Below, one piece after another: positions 17,660-25,897 of a stretch of DNA of 32,405 bases. Source of the DNA: Pseudomonadota bacterium (GTDB taxonomy: Bacteria > Pseudomonadota > Gammaproteobacteria > Xanthomonadales > Rhodanobacteraceae); NCBI GenBank assembly GCA_021781425.1, contig JAJXWU010000123.1, positions 1 to 32,405 on the forward strand. The letters are read 5' to 3'. A model generated the notes under the pieces. The model was not told the origin of the DNA and did no database searches. It saw nothing but the letters and a program-made list of their open reading frames with translations. The translations under genes and the position numbers were made by a program. Each line of letters opens with the position of its first letter. Within the stretch, counting starts at the first letter, position 1.

Positions 17660-19885
17660 TCAGAGCAACCGCAGCAACTCCGGCACCAGCGGCAGCTTGC
17701 GCACGCGCACCGTGGTGGCGGCGAATACGGCGTTAGCTAGCGCTGGCGCCGCGCTGGAGGCTATGGCCGTGGCAAAATCCACCGATTCGGTGCCGCCATC
17801 CACGGTATGCACTTCCACCGTCTGCGGTGCCTGGCGCATGCGCATCAGCGGATAGTCGTCGAAATTGCTTTGCTCGACACGTCCGTTCTTGAGCGTGATC
17901 GCCTGGTGCAGGGTTGCCGACAACGCGTCCAGCGTCGCCATGGTCGCCAGTGCCTCCCGATTCAACGGATTGAGCGTGCGTCCGGCGTCGATCGCACAAA
18001 CGGCGCGATGCACGATGAGGTCGTTACCTTGTACCGACACTTCGAATGCGTGCGCTGCATAGGCGCCATGGGACGCATGGCAGGCAATGCCCAGGCCGTG
18101 GCCGTTGACCGGCTTGTGCTGCCAGTCGATCTTGCCGGCGGCAATGCGCAACACGCCGGCAAGACGTCCGGTGTCGAAACCCGGACGCAAGAGCCGCGGC
18201 GCGCCGAGCATATCCATGCGCAAGCGGACGGGGTCCTGATGCGTGGCGAGTGCGATTTCATCCAGAAAACATTGCGTGGCGAATGCTTGGGCAGCCTGTC
18301 CGCCGCCGCGACCGTCGCCGCGAGGCAGGTCGCAGGCCACGGTATAAAAAGCAAGCGACAGGTTGGAGATGAGGCCGGCCGGAAAGGCGTCTTCGTCGAG
18401 CGAGCCGGCGAATACCGGCCGGCCCGCAAGGCGGCTGTCGCGCCAATTGCGCGGCACGGCAGCGATCCGATGCGACCAGCCGGTGAGTTTTTTCTTGCGG
18501 TCGATCGTCGCCGTGAGTTCGTGCACGCCGAACGGACGGTAGAAATCGTGTTGCAGGTCGTCGTCGCGTGTCCAGATCAGCTTGAGCGGCCGGCCGGCAT
18601 CCTGGGCCAAAAGCGCGGCTTCGGCGACGTAATCGTTGTGCAGGCGCCGGCCCATGTCGCCGCCCGCGCGCGGCAAGCGAATATCGATGGCTTCGCGTGG
18701 CACGCCGGTGATGGCGTGCAGCAGTTGCGAAGCTCCCGCCGGATCATGCAGACCGGCGATCAAGACGACCTTGTCGGGAGTCACCTCGATCGTGGCGTTG
18801 GGCGGCTCGAGCGTGGCGTGGGCCAGAAACGGCAGGCGGTAACGCGCCGAGATGGCCGTAGTACGCGGCGTTTTCCGGGCTTTTGCGAAATCGCCGTTGT
18901 TGCGCACCACGATGCCGGCTGTATCGCCGTCGAGCAACGCGTTCGCGGCCGCTTCCAGCGCGGCGCTGGACTCGCCCTTGTCGCTCGGCTTCCAGGTTAT
19001 TTTCAATTTGCCGCGCCCGTGCAGCGCGGCCCAGGTGTCGTCCGCCAGCACCGCGATGCCTGCCGCCAGCATGCCGTCGAAAGGTGCGTCGGGCTTCGGC
19101 CCGGGCAATGCGATCACACGACGCACCCCCGGTACCTGTCGCGCTTGTGCGTCGTCGAGCGATTCCAGAGTGCCGTCCGGATACGGACAGCGTGCGATCA
19201 CGGCGACGAGCGCATTGCCGAGATAACTGTCGATGCCGTATTCGGTGCGCCCGAGCACGACCTCGCGCGCATCCACGGTACGCATCGGCTTGCCGATGAT
19301 GCGAAATTGCGACGGATCCTTGAGGGTCGGCGGATTCGCCGGCGCATCCAGCGTCGCCGCGCTGGCGGCGAGCGCGCCGTAGGCGAGTTTGCGGCCGTCG
19401 GCGGCGATCACGAAGCCGGCTTCGGTGCGCAGCGTGGCGGCATCGAGACCCCATTTTTGCGCAGCCGCCTGCACCAGCAGCCAGCGCGCGATCGCGCCGG
19501 CTTGGCGCAACAGCGTCCATGCCGCCGGTCCGGTATCTCCGCCGGCACCCTGATCGCCGTAGCGGTCGCCGGAGCCGCTGTCGGTTTCGATATAGTTGTA
19601 GGACAACTGCTCGACGTGCACGCGATTCCAGTCGGCGTCGAGTTCTTCGGCGATTAGCATCGGCAGTTCGGTTTTCACGCCTTGTCCGACTTCGCAGCCG
19701 CGTGCCCCGATCACGACCCTGCCGTCGGCTTCGATGCTGACGAAATCGGTAAGCTGCTGCGCCGCGAAACGCGCACCCAGATAGGGCAATTCGCCCTGAG
19801 CCTGGACGCGCCAGCCGACCAGCAAGGCGCCGGCGGCGCTGGCGCCGGTAACCAGAAAACGGCGCCGCGAGGGATCGAATATCAC
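17660..19885 (-). CDS. Molybdopterin-binding large subunit, isoquinoline 1-oxidoreductase beta type, with altered active-site motif
   Basis: Catalytic subunit of a xanthine dehydrogenase-family hydroxylase (aldehyde or N-heterocycle oxidation), exported folded. The 741-residue product starts at GTG 19885 and has a twin-arginine signal (SRRRFLVTGASAAGALLVG, residues 6-24). IorB-type blocks follow: GCEVGQGVKTELPMLIAEELDADW, LPFLAHATLEPPNATIEV, LPRAGGDMGRRLHNDYVAEA and ATQCFLDEIA. Near the C-terminus, where the family has a VGEPG motif carrying the catalytic glutamate before APAxANA, this protein reads ATAIASSAAPALANA, with Thr at about residue 706. It may therefore be inactive or use different chemistry. 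The GTG overlaps the small-subunit stop by four bases. Confidence 0.85.
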   Translation of the reverse strand: MIFDPSRRRFLVTGASAAGALLVGWRVQAQGELPYLGARFAAQQLTDFVSIEADGRVVIGARGCEVGQGVKTELPMLIAEELDADWNRVHVEQLSYNYIETDSGSGDRYGDQGAGGDTGPAAWTLLRQAGAIARWLLVQAAAQKWGLDAATLRTEAGFVIAADGRKLAYGALAASAATLDAPANPPTLKDPSQFRIIGKPMRTVDAREVVLGRTEYGIDSYLGNALVAVIARCPYPDGTLESLDDAQARQVPGVRRVIALPGPKPDAPFDGMLAAGIAVLADDTWAALHGRGKLKITWKPSDKGESSAALEAAANALLDGDTAGIVVRNNGDFAKARKTPRTTAISARYRLPFLAHATLEPPNATIEVTPDKVVLIAGLHDPAGASQLLHAITGVPREAIDIRLPRAGGDMGRRLHNDYVAEAALLAQDAGRPLKLIWTRDDDLQHDFYRPFGVHELTATIDRKKKLTGWSHRIAAVPRNWRDSRLAGRPVFAGSLDEDAFPAGLISNLSLAFYTVACDLPRGDGRGGGQAAQAFATQCFLDEIALATHQDPVRLRMDMLGAPRLLRPGFDTGRLAGVLRIAAGKIDWQHKPVNGHGLGIACHASHGAYAAHAFEVSVQGNDLIVHRAVCAIDAGRTLNPLNREALATMATLDALSATLHQAITLKNGRVEQSNFDDYPLMRMRQAPQTVEVHTVDGGTESVDFATAIASSAAPALANAVFAATTVRVRKLPLVPELLRLL

Positions 19886-20418
19886 TTGCCGCCCTCGTTC
19901 GGCGCGGTTGCCGCGCGCACGATGGCGGAGCGGATGCGCGGATACAAACCGCAGCGGCACAAATTTGGAATCGAATCGATATCCGCAGCGTCCGGATGCG
20001 GCTTGCGCTTGAGCAATGCGGCAGCGGCCATGATCAGTCCGGGTTGGCAGTAGCCGCAGCCGATCGCATCCTCGGCGATCCAGGATTCCTGCAAGGGATG
20101 CAACGCATCCTTGCCGGCCAGCCCTTCGATGGTGACGATATCGCGGTGCGTCAGCGACTTCACCGGCAGTATGCAAGCGTGCTGGGCTTTGCCGTCGACG
20201 AGCACGGTGCATGCACCGCATTCGCCGGTACCACAGCCGAACTTGGTGCCGGTCAGGCGCAGCACATCGCGCAGGTACCACAAGAGCGGCATGTCCGGAT
20301 CGCCGTTGTGGAAGAACTCCTTGCCGTTGATGCGCAGAGGCAGCGTCTTTTCGTGGGCGCTGGCGGCGACCGGCGGAACCGGTTCGGGTTTGGTGCGGCG
20401 GAAAGGATTGTCGGGCAT
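19882..20418 (-). CDS. Two-[2Fe-2S] ferredoxin-like small subunit of the molybdenum hydroxylase
   Basis: Electron-transfer subunit of the isoquinoline 1-oxidoreductase/CoxS type, partner of the following gene. The 178-residue product has the plant-type cluster ligands C62, C67, C70 and C82 (FGCGTGECGACTVL then HAC), and the second-domain ligands C121, C124, C154 and C156 (GCGYCQPG and CRCG). All eight cysteines are present. The preferred start is ATG 20418; the frame is open to 20487, but the extra residues do not resemble the family. There is no strong Shine-Dalgarno at either start. It carries no signal, consistent with co-export on the partner's Tat signal. Confidence 0.9.
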   Translation of the reverse strand: MPDNPFRRTKPEPVPPVAASAHEKTLPLRINGKEFFHNGDPDMPLLWYLRDVLRLTGTKFGCGTGECGACTVLVDGKAQHACILPVKSLTHRDIVTIEGLAGKDALHPLQESWIAEDAIGCGYCQPGLIMAAAALLKRKPHPDAADIDSIPNLCRCGLYPRIRSAIVRAATAPNEGGK

Positions 20419-20536
20419 GGTGGAATCGCGTGCGTGAGGCGCTATTTTGCACCAAGATGCCACGGAAATTTCCTGTGCCGCGTTCATGACACGCTATACG
20501 GCGTCGCTTTCGCTCGGTCGCCGCCGCCGAATTGTC

Positions 20537-20568
20537 ACAAGGATGCCAGCGCCTCTCCTTGTTTTTTT
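20537..20568 (+). terminator. Terminator-like hairpin in the lysAC leader
   Basis: ACAAGGA at 20537-20543 pairs with TCCTTGT at 20556-20562 (seven pairs, 12-nt loop), followed by a run of seven Ts (20562-20568). It lies before the lysAC start on the coding strand. A second ACAAGGA at 20576-20582 could pair with the same TCCTTGT, so two exclusive structures are possible. No lysine riboswitch core or lysine-rich leader peptide was recognised. Confidence 0.5.
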
Positions 20569-20614
20569 GCGCCGCACAAGGACAATGGCGGTTCCCTCGC
20601 CGCCCTGCCTTTCC

Positions 20615-23197
20615 ATGTCCGATCAACCCGCCGCTTCGTGGATCGCGCTCAAGTTTGGCGGCACCAGCGTGTCCACGCGCGCGCGCTGGGACAAGATCGC
20701 CGCGATCGCGCGCGCCTGGCGTGAGCGCGGCAAGCAGGTGCTGATCGTGGTATCGGCGCTGTCCGGCATCACCGACCAGCTCAAGGCCTTGACCGAGGCG
20801 CACGCCGATCCGCCGCGCCGCGCGATCCGCGACGCGATCATGGCGCGCCATGAGGCGATGTTCGCCGAGATGCAGCTTGCGGATCGCGCGCCCTTGCAAT
20901 ACTGGCTGGAACGTCTGGATGCGCTCGTCACGCACGCGCGCGCCGAAGCTGGCGGCTTGCCGTGGCAGGCCGAAGTGCTCGCGCTGGGCGAGCAATTGTC
21001 GAGCACGCTCGGCGTCGCCTACCTCAATCGCCTGAACCTTGCCGCGCAGTGGCTGGACGCACGCGAACATTTGCGTGCGCAGCCGCTCCCCAACCAGAAT
21101 GCATGGGGACGTTATCTTTCGGCGTCCGTGCCGGCTGCGCCCGATCCGGTTTTCGCACGGGCGCTGGCTGCGCGCGGCGGCCTGTTCGTCACGCAGGGTT
21201 TCATGGCCCGCAGCGAGCAGGGCGAGACCGTGATTCTCGGGCGTGGCGGCTCGGATACGTCAGCCAGTTATTTTGGTGCGTTGCTGAAAGCCGAAAAAGT
21301 GGAAATCTGGACGGACGTGGCGGGCATGTTCAGCGCCAATCCACGTCAGGTGCCGAACGCGCGTCTGTTGGCGCGGCTCGACTACGAAGAGGCGCAGGAA
21401 ATCGCCACCACCGGCGCCAAGGTATTGCATCCGCGTTGCATCAATCCCGTGCGCGAGGCGCGCGTGCCGCTCGCGATACGCGACACCAATTATCCCGACA
21501 TGCCCGGTACCGAGATTGGCGCGACCGTGGCCGATGCGGCACCGAGCGTCAAGGCGATCAGCTCGCGCGGCGGCATCACGCTGATCTCGATGGAATCGAT
21601 CGGCATGTGGCAGCAGGTCGGCTTTCTCGCCGACGTGTTCGAGCATTTCAAGCGCCACGGTCTGTCGATCGATCTGGTCGGCACCTCGGAGACGAACGTC
21701 ACCGTCTCGCTCGATCCAACCGAAAACCTGGTCAACTCCGATGTTCTGTCGGCGTTATGCGCAGACTTGGCCAAGGTCTGCCGCGTCAAGGTGATCGCGC
21801 CGTGCGCGGCGATCACGCTGGTCGGACGCGGCATGCGCTCGATGCTGCACAAGCTCTCCGGCGTGCTCGCCGAATTCGGCGCGTTGCGCGTGCACCTGAT
21901 CTCGCAGTCGTCGAACAATCTCTACCTCACATTCGTGGTGGACGAGGTGATCGCCGCGGATCTGGTGCCGAGCCTGCACGAAATGCTGATTCGCGCCGAA
22001 GCCATGCGCGTGGAAGACGTCGACGTATTCGGTCCGAGCTGGCGGGATTTGTATAAAAAGGAACAATCTGCGCGAGCTGAGCCATGGTGGATCGCACGCC
22101 GCGCCGAACTGCTCGCGCTGGCCGAGCGCCATACGCCGTGTTACGTCTACGACCTCGCCACGCTGCGTGCGCGGGTGCAAGCGTTGCGCGCAGTCAATCC
22201 GGTTGATCGCTGGTTTTACGCGATCAAGGCGAACGCGCATCCGACTCTGTTGAAGGAAATTGCCGCGCAGAATTTCGGTCTGGAATGCGTTTCGCCCGGC
22301 GAACTCGAACGCGCCGCGCAGGTCGCGCCGGACGCCACTCGGCTGTTCACGCCGAACTTCGCGCCGCGCGCCGAGTACGCCGCGGCGCTGACCAGCGGCG
22401 TACCAGTCACGCTCGACAATCTGCATCCGCTCGAATGCTGGGGCAAGGATTTTTCCGGCCACGAAATTTTCCTGCGCCTGGATCTTGGCGCGGGACGCGG
22501 CCATCACGACAAGGTCAAGACCGGCGGGGCGCAATCCAAGTTCGGCCTTGCGCTGGATGAGTTGGACGAATTCCGCGGTCTTGCGGAGCGCCACGGCGTG
22601 CGTATCGCCGGCCTGCACGCGCACCTGGGTTCCGGCATTCTGGATGCTGCGCACTGGCGCGATGTCTACGTGCAGCTCGCCAGCATCGCCGAGAAAATCG
22701 GCAGTGTGCGCGTGCTCAATATCGGCGGTGGACTCGGTGTGCCCGCGCGCGGCGACGAGATGCCACTGGATCTGGCCGCACTCGGCACAGCCCTGGCGGA
22801 AGTCAAGAGCGCATACCCGCAGTTCGAATTGTGGGCCGAGCCGGGACGCTACCTGGTCGCCGACGCGGGTGTGATCCTCGCGCACGTGACCCAGACCAAG
22901 CGCAAGGGCGAGGTGCGTTATGTCGGCTGCGATGCGGGCATGAACTCGCTGATCCGCCCGGCGTTGTACGAGGCGTATCACGAAATCGTCAACCTCACGC
23001 GCCTCGAGATTCCCGCGATGGAACTGGTCCAGGTGGTCGGCCCGATTTGCGAATCCGGCGATGTGCTCGGCAGCAATCGCCGCCTGCCGCAGACGCGCGA
23101 AGGCGACGTTCTGCTGATCGCGCAGGCCGGTGCTTACGGCGCGGTGATGGCATCGCATTACAACCTGCGTGAACCGGCGTGTGAGGTGATTTTGTGA
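20615..23197 (+). CDS. lysAC: Bifunctional aspartate kinase / diaminopimelate decarboxylase
   Basis: Fusion of the first and last steps of lysine synthesis: ATP-dependent phosphorylation of aspartate, and PLP-dependent decarboxylation of meso-DAP to L-lysine. The 860-residue product has the aspartokinase domain (ALKFGGTSVST, 11-21; LGRGGSDTSA near 210; ACT domains from about 310, with ISSRGGITLISMESIGM) and the LysA domain from about 490, with PLP lysine K538 in FYAIKANAH, GLHAHLGSG, NIGGGLGVP, EPGRYLVADAG and CESGDVLG. The fusion is known in Xanthomonas relatives. ATG 20615 fits homology but lacks a Shine-Dalgarno; an in-frame ATG at 20585 has AAGGA only two bases upstream. The frame stays open to 20447. 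The TGA overlaps the murL GTG. Confidence 0.95.
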   Translation: MSDQPAASWIALKFGGTSVSTRARWDKIAAIARAWRERGKQVLIVVSALSGITDQLKALTEAHADPPRRAIRDAIMARHEAMFAEMQLADRAPLQYWLERLDALVTHARAEAGGLPWQAEVLALGEQLSSTLGVAYLNRLNLAAQWLDAREHLRAQPLPNQNAWGRYLSASVPAAPDPVFARALAARGGLFVTQGFMARSEQGETVILGRGGSDTSASYFGALLKAEKVEIWTDVAGMFSANPRQVPNARLLARLDYEEAQEIATTGAKVLHPRCINPVREARVPLAIRDTNYPDMPGTEIGATVADAAPSVKAISSRGGITLISMESIGMWQQVGFLADVFEHFKRHGLSIDLVGTSETNVTVSLDPTENLVNSDVLSALCADLAKVCRVKVIAPCAAITLVGRGMRSMLHKLSGVLAEFGALRVHLISQSSNNLYLTFVVDEVIAADLVPSLHEMLIRAEAMRVEDVDVFGPSWRDLYKKEQSARAEPWWIARRAELLALAERHTPCYVYDLATLRARVQALRAVNPVDRWFYAIKANAHPTLLKEIAAQNFGLECVSPGELERAAQVAPDATRLFTPNFAPRAEYAAALTSGVPVTLDNLHPLECWGKDFSGHEIFLRLDLGAGRGHHDKVKTGGAQSKFGLALDELDEFRGLAERHGVRIAGLHAHLGSGILDAAHWRDVYVQLASIAEKIGSVRVLNIGGGLGVPARGDEMPLDLAALGTALAEVKSAYPQFELWAEPGRYLVADAGVILAHVTQTKRKGEVRYVGCDAGMNSLIRPALYEAYHEIVNLTRLEIPAMELVQVVGPICESGDVLGSNRRLPQTREGDVLLIAQAGAYGAVMASHYNLREPACEVIL

Positions 23198-24540
23198 GCG
23201 CCTTGCTTGATCCGCGTCAGGCCCAAGCGTTCCGTTTCGTGCGTTGCACGTATCGTGACGGCGAAGCACAACTCGCCTACGCCTTCAATGACGGCCCGGC
23301 GCTGATCGAGCGCATCGGTTTTCCGGATGCGCCGCCGCTGCCGCCCGAGCGGGAATCCGCATTCGCCGCCGCGTTGCGCTTGCTGCATCTGATTGCCGGG
23401 GTCAGTTACTACAAGGCCGGTGTGCCGAAGGCAATTGTGGTCGAAGGCGAGCCGTTGGATGCCGGCTTGGCGCAATTCATGGACACCGTGTACACGCATG
23501 GATTGGCGGAGTTCGCGTATCACAACAAGGTGGATTTGCGCGGGCGGATTCGCTTCCCGCGCCATGGCAAGGCAATGCGGCCGCCGGCGGCACATGCGAA
23601 CTTGCAGCGCCGCACCTTGGTCGCTCTCGGCGGCGGCAAGGACTCGCTGGTCAGTGTGGAGATGCTGAAAGGCGTCGACGAGCCGATGACCGCTGTGTGG
23701 GTCGGCGATTCGGCCTTGATCGCGGCGTGCGCGCAGCGCACGGGTCTGCCCACGCTGAATCTCAGCCGCCGTTTAGCGCCGGAGCTGTTCGAGTACAACC
23801 GGCTCGGCGCTTACAACGGTCACATACCGGTTACGGCGATCAACTCGGCGATCCTGATTTGCGCGGCGATCCTGTACGACTTCGATGCGATCGCATTTTC
23901 CAACGAGGCGTCGGCATCGGCCGCGACACTCGAATACGACGGCCAGCCGGTCAACCACCAGTGGAGCAAGAGCCTGGATTTCGAGCGCGACGTGCGCGAG
24001 TATACAAAATCGCATACGGCGGCGGATCTGGATTATTTCTCGCTGCTGCGGCCCTGGTCGGAACTGGCGGTCACGCGCGCGTTCGCGCGCAGCACACGCT
24101 ACGACGATGTCTTTTCGAGCTGCAACCGCAACTTCCGTATCCGTGGTGAGAGGCCCGCCGATCGCTGGTGCGGACAGTGCCCCAAGTGTCACTTCGTGTT
24201 TCTGGCCTTGGCACCGTTTGTGGCCAAGCCGCGCCTACTCGCGATTTTCGGCCGGAATCTGCTGGACGATGCAGCGCTCGCGTCCGGCTTTGACGCGCTG
24301 CTCGAATACCGCGAGCACAAACCGTTCGAATGTGTGGGCGAGGGCCGCGAATCGCGCGCGGCGATGCGCGCGTTGTCGCTTCGCCCGGAGTGGCGCGAGG
24401 ACGCGCTGGTCGCGCGTTTCGCCGAGGAAATCGCGCCGCAACTCGGTGCCGGCGAGTTCGCGCTGGCGCCGCTGTTGACGCCGTCGGCCACACATTTTTT
24501 GCCGTTCCGACTGCAAGGCTTGCTGCATGCGCATGCATGA
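23194..24540 (+). CDS. murL: UDP-MurNAc-L-Ala-L-Glu epimerase
   Basis: Peptidoglycan precursor enzyme that turns the terminal L-glutamate of UDP-MurNAc-L-Ala-L-Glu into D-glutamate, using ATP and Mg2+ in the Xanthomonas enzyme; it works with MurD2 and replaces glutamate racemase plus classical MurD. The 448-residue product has a PP-loop-like ATP motif ALGGGKDS (K149) followed by a VWVGDSALIAACA region. It also has C310 in SCNRNFR with the cluster C326-x2-C329-x2-C332 (WCGQCPKCHFVFLALAPF), which could bind metal. The start is GTG, overlapping the lysAC stop by four bases (GTGA). It overlaps murD2 by 14 nt. The assignment rests on recognising the family and on the adjacent MurD2. Confidence 0.88.
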   Translation: MSALLDPRQAQAFRFVRCTYRDGEAQLAYAFNDGPALIERIGFPDAPPLPPERESAFAAALRLLHLIAGVSYYKAGVPKAIVVEGEPLDAGLAQFMDTVYTHGLAEFAYHNKVDLRGRIRFPRHGKAMRPPAAHANLQRRTLVALGGGKDSLVSVEMLKGVDEPMTAVWVGDSALIAACAQRTGLPTLNLSRRLAPELFEYNRLGAYNGHIPVTAINSAILICAAILYDFDAIAFSNEASASAATLEYDGQPVNHQWSKSLDFERDVREYTKSHTAADLDYFSLLRPWSELAVTRAFARSTRYDDVFSSCNRNFRIRGERPADRWCGQCPKCHFVFLALAPFVAKPRLLAIFGRNLLDDAALASGFDALLEYREHKPFECVGEGRESRAAMRALSLRPEWREDALVARFAEEIAPQLGAGEFALAPLLTPSATHFLPFRLQGLLHAHA

Positions 24541-25897
24541 TCTTGGCGACGCGCGCGTCGCAGTCTGGGGTTATGGCCGCGAGGGCAGGGCGGCGCTGGC
24601 GGCGTTGCGGCGACGGTTTCCGCGCAAGGAATTGACGCTGCTGTGTCCGGCCGACGAGAGGGCGCATGTGGCCGATGACGCACACCTGAATGTCATCACC
24701 GAAACGGTCGCTGCACGGACGTTGAAAACCTTCGACGTCATCGTCAAATCTCCCGGCATCAGTGCGTACATGCCGCCGATTTCCGAAGCCGTCGCGGCGG
24801 GCGTGAAATTCACCTCGGGCACCGCACTGTGGTTCGCGGAAAATCCCGCCGCGCGTGCCAGGTATGGAATCGTTGGCGTGACCGGTACCAAGGGCAAGAG
24901 CACGACCAGCGCGATGATCGCGCATAGCGCGCGCGCGCTCGGGATTCGCACGGCGCTGGCCGGCAATATCGGCATGCCCTTGCTGGATCTGGATGGACAG
25001 CAGGCCGAGTTGTGGGTGGTCGAACTGTCGAGTTTCCAGACTGGCGAGGCCGGGCCGCTCGAGGTCGGCGTGATCACGAACCTGTACGAGGAACACCTCG
25101 ACTGGCACGGCACCCGCGAGCGTTACGCGGCCGACAAACTCAAGCTCACCGATGCCGCGCGCACGCTGATCGTGAACGCCGAACAGCCCGAATTGCTCGC
25201 ACGCACTGCGGCGCATGCGCGTCGGTTGTTGTTCGGCGATACCGCCGGCTGGCATGCCCGCGACGGCGCGATCGGGCGTGGCGACATGCGCTTGTTGCCG
25301 ATGACGGAGTTGTCTGTCCCCGGCGAGCACAATGCGCGAAATGTCTGCGCCGCGCTTGCCGCGCTGGAAGCGGTGGGCCTGGATGCCATCGCTGCCCTGC
25401 CACATCTGTCGAGCTTCAAGCCGCTTCCGCATAGATTGCAATTGCTCGGTATGCGCGCGCGCGTCGAATTCACCAACGACAGCATCGCCACTACGCCTTA
25501 CGCGACGGTGGAGGCGCTGCGCAGTCTCGACCATCGTGCCGTGACCGTCATCGTCGGTGGATTCGATCGCGGCGTGGATTGGAGCGGATTCGTCGCGCAC
25601 GTCGCTGAGCATCCGCCGCATACAATCGTCGCGACGGGTGCGAACGGTGGGCGCATCGCCGAAGCGCTTTGCGCTTTGGAATCCCCGCATTTCGATCTGA
25701 TGTCGGCGCCAACGCTGGAACGGGCAGTGAGCGTGGCGCAGGCCTGCACGCCTGCCGGCGGGGTCGTTTTGTTTTCGCCCGGTGCGCCCAGCTTCGATCA
25801 GTTCAGGGATTACGCCGAGCGCGGTCGCGAATTCGCGCGGTTGGCGGGTTTCGATCCCGCATCGATCACGAACATCGAAGGGCTCGGTATCGCATGA
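24527..25897 (+). CDS. murD2: UDP-MurNAc-L-Ala--L-glutamate ligase
   Basis: Mur ligase family enzyme that, in Xanthomonas, adds L-glutamate to UDP-MurNAc-L-Ala using ATP; MurL then epimerises the product. The 456-residue product has an N-terminal UDP-binding domain, the P-loop GVTGTKGKSTT (117-127), GNIGMPL, VVELSSFQT, ITNLYEEHLDWHGT, GEHNARNVCAALAAL and FTNDSIATTP, in the order of MurD proteins. Start candidates are 24527 and 24533; AAGG at 24515-24518 favours the first. It overlaps murL and the cytochrome b561 gene (ATGA). The L-Glu rather than D-Glu assignment depends on the neighbouring murL, since it cannot be read from motifs alone. Confidence 0.88.
   Translation: MRMHDLGDARVAVWGYGREGRAALAALRRRFPRKELTLLCPADERAHVADDAHLNVITETVAARTLKTFDVIVKSPGISAYMPPISEAVAAGVKFTSGTALWFAENPAARARYGIVGVTGTKGKSTTSAMIAHSARALGIRTALAGNIGMPLLDLDGQQAELWVVELSSFQTGEAGPLEVGVITNLYEEHLDWHGTRERYAADKLKLTDAARTLIVNAEQPELLARTAAHARRLLFGDTAGWHARDGAIGRGDMRLLPMTELSVPGEHNARNVCAALAALEAVGLDAIAALPHLSSFKPLPHRLQLLGMRARVEFTNDSIATTPYATVEALRSLDHRAVTVIVGGFDRGVDWSGFVAHVAEHPPHTIVATGANGGRIAEALCALESPHFDLMSAPTLERAVSVAQACTPAGGVVLFSPGAPSFDQFRDYAERGREFARLAGFDPASITNIEGLGIA

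Noticed and set aside
17807-19657. 616-codon open frame on the + strand opposite the molybdenum hydroxylase
   Set aside because: Low-complexity composition and no domain; the hydroxylase reading has Tat signal and family motifs.
20447-20614. N-terminal extension of lysAC by up to 56 residues
   Set aside because: The extra residues are arginine- and proline-rich, unlike any aspartokinase, and cross the hairpin with its T run; a leader is more likely.
17660-21070. Single 1136-residue fused molybdenum enzyme
   Set aside because: The extra N-terminal part is the iron-sulfur gene read in another frame; the true large subunit starts at GTG 19885 next to the Tat signal.
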